Source of the DNA: Opisthocomus hoazin
Taxonomy: Eukaryota > Chordata > Aves > Opisthocomiformes > Opisthocomidae
NCBI RefSeq assembly: GCF_030867145.1
Contig: NC_134422.1
Location: 12,968,531 to 13,032,530, forward strand
Length of the DNA: 64,000 nt
Direction of reading: 5' to 3'
The notes under the pieces are model-generated. The model was not told the DNA's origin and searched no databases. It saw nothing but the letters and a program-made list of their open reading frames with translations. A program made the translations under genes and the position numbers. Position 1 is the stretch's first letter. The number at the start of each line of letters is the position of its first letter. Shown here piece after piece: positions 60,764 through 64,000 of this stretch.

Positions 60764-63700
60764 CTGTTTGACACGGGAAGAAAAAAACAGCATAAACATT
60801 AGTTGTAAATAGGCTGCTGGGACAAACTCAAGACACAAGGTGAGTTAATGGAAAATTTGTATTAAAAATAATTCTGAACAAGAGTTTTCCAGTTCTGGGA
60901 AGAGCAGGACAAGGCATCTGTAGACCATGTGTCAGCTACACGAACTTAAGCAGGTGTCTAAAATCGCTCTCACTTCAAGCAGTCCAAGCCTACCCTTTCA
61001 GGTAAGCGACATCCCATACAGGGACCGTGGTGCCGGGGCCTTCTCCCTATCGGCCTGGCCCTTAACAGCACTGCCAGATCACTGTCCACAAATGAACAAA
61101 CTGTTTCCCTGCTGCTGTACCTCCTCATGGGCATGACCACGTGGGTTATTACTGCTGTGGCCGCAGATACAAGCTACGTTTGGACACAGGAATTAAGGCA
61201 GCACAGTCACGAACAGGAAGAGATTGGAATTTGGAAAGCAAGTCGCTGGATGAAAAACTCCACATTGAAGAGCAAGGGGAGCGTTTAGAAGTGTTTGGGA
61301 ACTGCCTGTGTCAGCGCCAAGCCATCGGGATCACACAGGAGGGGAAGAGGAACAAGTCGAACCGGCCGCACATCTTTCATGTAGGGAGAGCAGATGTCAG
61401 GCCTGGGTTAGGAGGACTGCTGCTGGCCTTCCTGGAGACCTTGCTCCTCTTCACCACAGAACAGGCAACCCCAGGAGAGCTTTACAGGCACCGCACACAA
61501 GGACCCACAGCTCTGTGTGGGAGACGGGCCGATACTTGTTTGTACCAATGCAGCCTTCAACAAAAGGCCAGATCATCCCTTGATTAAACATACACTAAAT
61601 ATACTCAAACATTTCACAAGACGCCACAGAAAGGGAACAGGAACTGCTCTCTTGATTTAAGATTCAGATATGAACGGTCTTAATTCAGAAGCAGTGTTTA
61701 TCGTCTATGATGAATCTTAACTACTTTCAAAATATCAATACTGAGTAAGTCTTTGAAAAGGAACATACCTGCCTATGTGTAACAAATTACTTTTTTCCAA
61801 ACATAGCATCAAGAGGTTTTTCCCAAGCAAAGACTCAGGACACTATTTTTTTTGCTTAGATGCAGGGAAAAAAAGGAATGGACACGCTTCTGTCAAGCCT
61901 GTATAACACTAGCAAAGGCAAAAGAGTTAATCGTACTGTTATTTCTGGATAGGAACAGAACAGAGCACAGATGAGTTGCTCACAAGCTCCAATTACAGCT
62001 TATGCTGCTGTTGTTCATCATTGTAAAATACTGGTAAACAAGTGGCTGTGTTACTTTTAAGTCAGTGCTGAACAAATGCCCTCTTAGGAGGCTTGCAGCC
62101 GCCCTCTCATAAACTGCACTCATGCTTTTAGCTGACAAGAAAAACGGTGTCTGTGCATAAACACTGCACACCCCTTCTCACAAAGGAAAGGCTGCACACC
62201 CTTTTCATCTTCACCAAAAGGCAATTTCATTGCTTAGATGCACTGCTTTGAATTTTAGAGTATTTTTTTTTCAGAATGGGATTTTGAAAGCACTGCAATG
62301 ACACACATGTATAAATACAAGAAAAGTCTATGCAGTAACTAAGAATACCGAAAAGTCAAGAGGGCATTTCCTGGGAAACGAAGGCACTTTTGCAAATCCA
62401 TCTTAATGGCTTCCAATTCTTTATGCAGCGTAATGGCAGTCTATCCTGATGGCAGCTGTGTTTCACTGGGAGATAGTGCAGGTCCTCTGCAGCCTGCAAA
62501 CTACTAACTTTGTTTGGCAGTTCAACATTTGCCCGGGAGAAAATGGTCAAGAAAAGGAGGAGGTGGTGGTGGTGGAGGCTACAGCTCCTGGCTGCTCCCG
62601 TGGCCATCGGCCCACTTCGGTGACCCATTTTCTCTCTTATCACTTGCTTGTCCTGTCTGCCTGATACCAAAAAGCCTTCAGGTCAGACCTGTCTCTTGAC
62701 ACATCTTGGATAACGTCCTGTACTGTGGGGTGACTGTCTCAGCTGACTTGGTAACACTGTTCTACACAAATAAATCAAAACTGGTGACAACATCTAAAAA
62801 GAATTCCAGAGACAAGAAACTGAAAAAAATCAGGGATGCTTAAAACATGAACACTTGTTCTAGTCTACATGCTTACAGGCTGTAGTTTACTCAAAAGCAC
62901 TTCCAACTGTTACACTAAAACATAAAGGCTCCTAAAAACTTAACTTTTCAGGTTCTCCTTTCTGCTTATGATCTTGAGGTTAAAATTTAGATTTCACCAA
63001 ACAGCAACTTTTAAACCCTCAATAAAAGATATTTCAAGAGAAATAAGAGACTTCATGTCTTCTTATTCCCCTTTAACACCTTCATGATACACCAGACCAT
63101 GTGTTTCCCACCTCACAGGTGCTGGATCTGCAGAGGACAGGGCATTTGGTAAAGCCTCTGTGGAATCATTAGTAAAATTAGGGTTTAAATCTGAAAACTA
63201 AGGTTTATATGGAAAACGTAGCATCGTTCGCCCATTGAGGAAAAGCATAAAATCAAAAAGAGCTCCGAGGATGGGACACAGCTGCAGCAGGCATGCAAGG
63301 AATCCACTAACACAGCAACTCCCTGCAACATACCATAGAGGATGGAGCGGAGTGGAGTCTCCGTGGCCATGCTCCGTGATGATAAAGCGGGAAGAGATGG
63401 TCCTCTAGAACAGATAAGCAGCTCATCTGGCCCCCTGAGCCAACAGGTTTTCGACCTTGCCAAAATGCTATCCTTTTGTGAACTTTTCTCGTTTTGATGT
63501 CATTTTAATACCAAAACACACCTCCATCCCAAAGGCTACCCGCCTCCGAGGTGTGACCACTCCTCTTTGAGTCTGCACCCTCGATTTTTTGTAAACTATA
63601 CCTTTAAACGTGAAGCGAGAGAATTTTACACCAATCATGATAAAAGGTATGTATGACTACAGTCACTCAAACTCCACCTTAAATGTAGAAAGGATATAAA

Positions 63701-64000
63701 AATAGCCAGGGAAATAGGGGATTTTGGGAGAAGATATCACCGTGACCAGGTCAAGGGAAACTCCACCTCAGACTGCCTCTGACTACTGGGATCAGCTGAT
63801 GGGCTGAGCCTTGCTTCTCCCCGCCTTGGGACGCCTTGGGTGAGACTTAGACTAAGCGCTTTTCTTGGGAATCTTAGAAATCTCTCTAGAGAGTTACTCC
63901 CTAACGTTTATAGCCAGGCTGTATTATTTATAACCTTTTCACACTTTTTATACTTAATAACATCATATTTGCACGTGCTTTCTTGCAGACAGTCACTATC
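60764..64000 (-). other. PDIA5: PDIA5 intron, partial
   Basis: The next upstream exon should end with the strand leading to the active-site tryptophan (MFYAP type). I did not find it, so this intron continues past the window edge. Plus-strand frames at 60.9-61.6 kb show no family resemblance. A short GGT/GGA triplet run is at 62,557-62,578. Confidence 0.8.

Overview
The window is vertebrate nuclear DNA, almost certainly from a bird. It has long AT-rich introns with GT-AG splice sites, one strong CpG island and no bacterial-type gene packing. Its repeats are mainly CR1 LINE fragments; one ends in the tandem ATTCTATG-like tail typical of avian CR1. The species cannot be named from the sequence alone.

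Three protein-coding genes are present, in an order that matches the mammalian PDIA5-SEC22A-ADCY5 block (human 3q21) read in reverse. (1) About 1-7,430, plus strand: the 3' end of ADCY5, four exons coding for the last 240 residues (the C2a catalytic half of adenylyl cyclase 5), followed by a 3' UTR of about 1.8 kb. (2) About 14,300-34,600, minus strand: all of SEC22A, six coding exons giving a 308-residue longin-domain, four-helix membrane protein of the ER-Golgi pathway. A probable non-coding first exon lies in a CpG-island promoter near 34.5 kb. (3) About 48,385 to beyond 64,000, minus strand: the last three coding exons of PDIA5, with the CPHC active site of the third thioredoxin domain, the cis-proline loop and a KDEL retrieval signal.

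ADCY5 and SEC22A converge. The roughly 7 kb between their 3' ends holds two CpG-rich patches (8.19-8.34 kb and about 9.1-10.75 kb) to which I can assign no gene. SEC22A and PDIA5 run in the same direction. The roughly 14 kb between them holds most of the old repeats: two decayed CR1/L3-like elements, two amniote MIR-type SINE copies and one younger CR1 with an intact 3' tail. The three genes share no pathway; they are a conserved syntenic neighbourhood (cAMP synthesis at the plasma membrane, ER-Golgi trafficking, ER oxidative folding).

I found no CRISPR array, tRNA, rRNA, viral insertion or novel gene system. The items most worth checking are the SEC22A promoter (a possible overlapping upstream ORF, an E-box/CCAAT/GC-box cluster, a 26-base poly(C) run and a YY1-like divergent start), the orphan CpG-rich patches between the convergent genes, and a few possible conserved non-coding segments.
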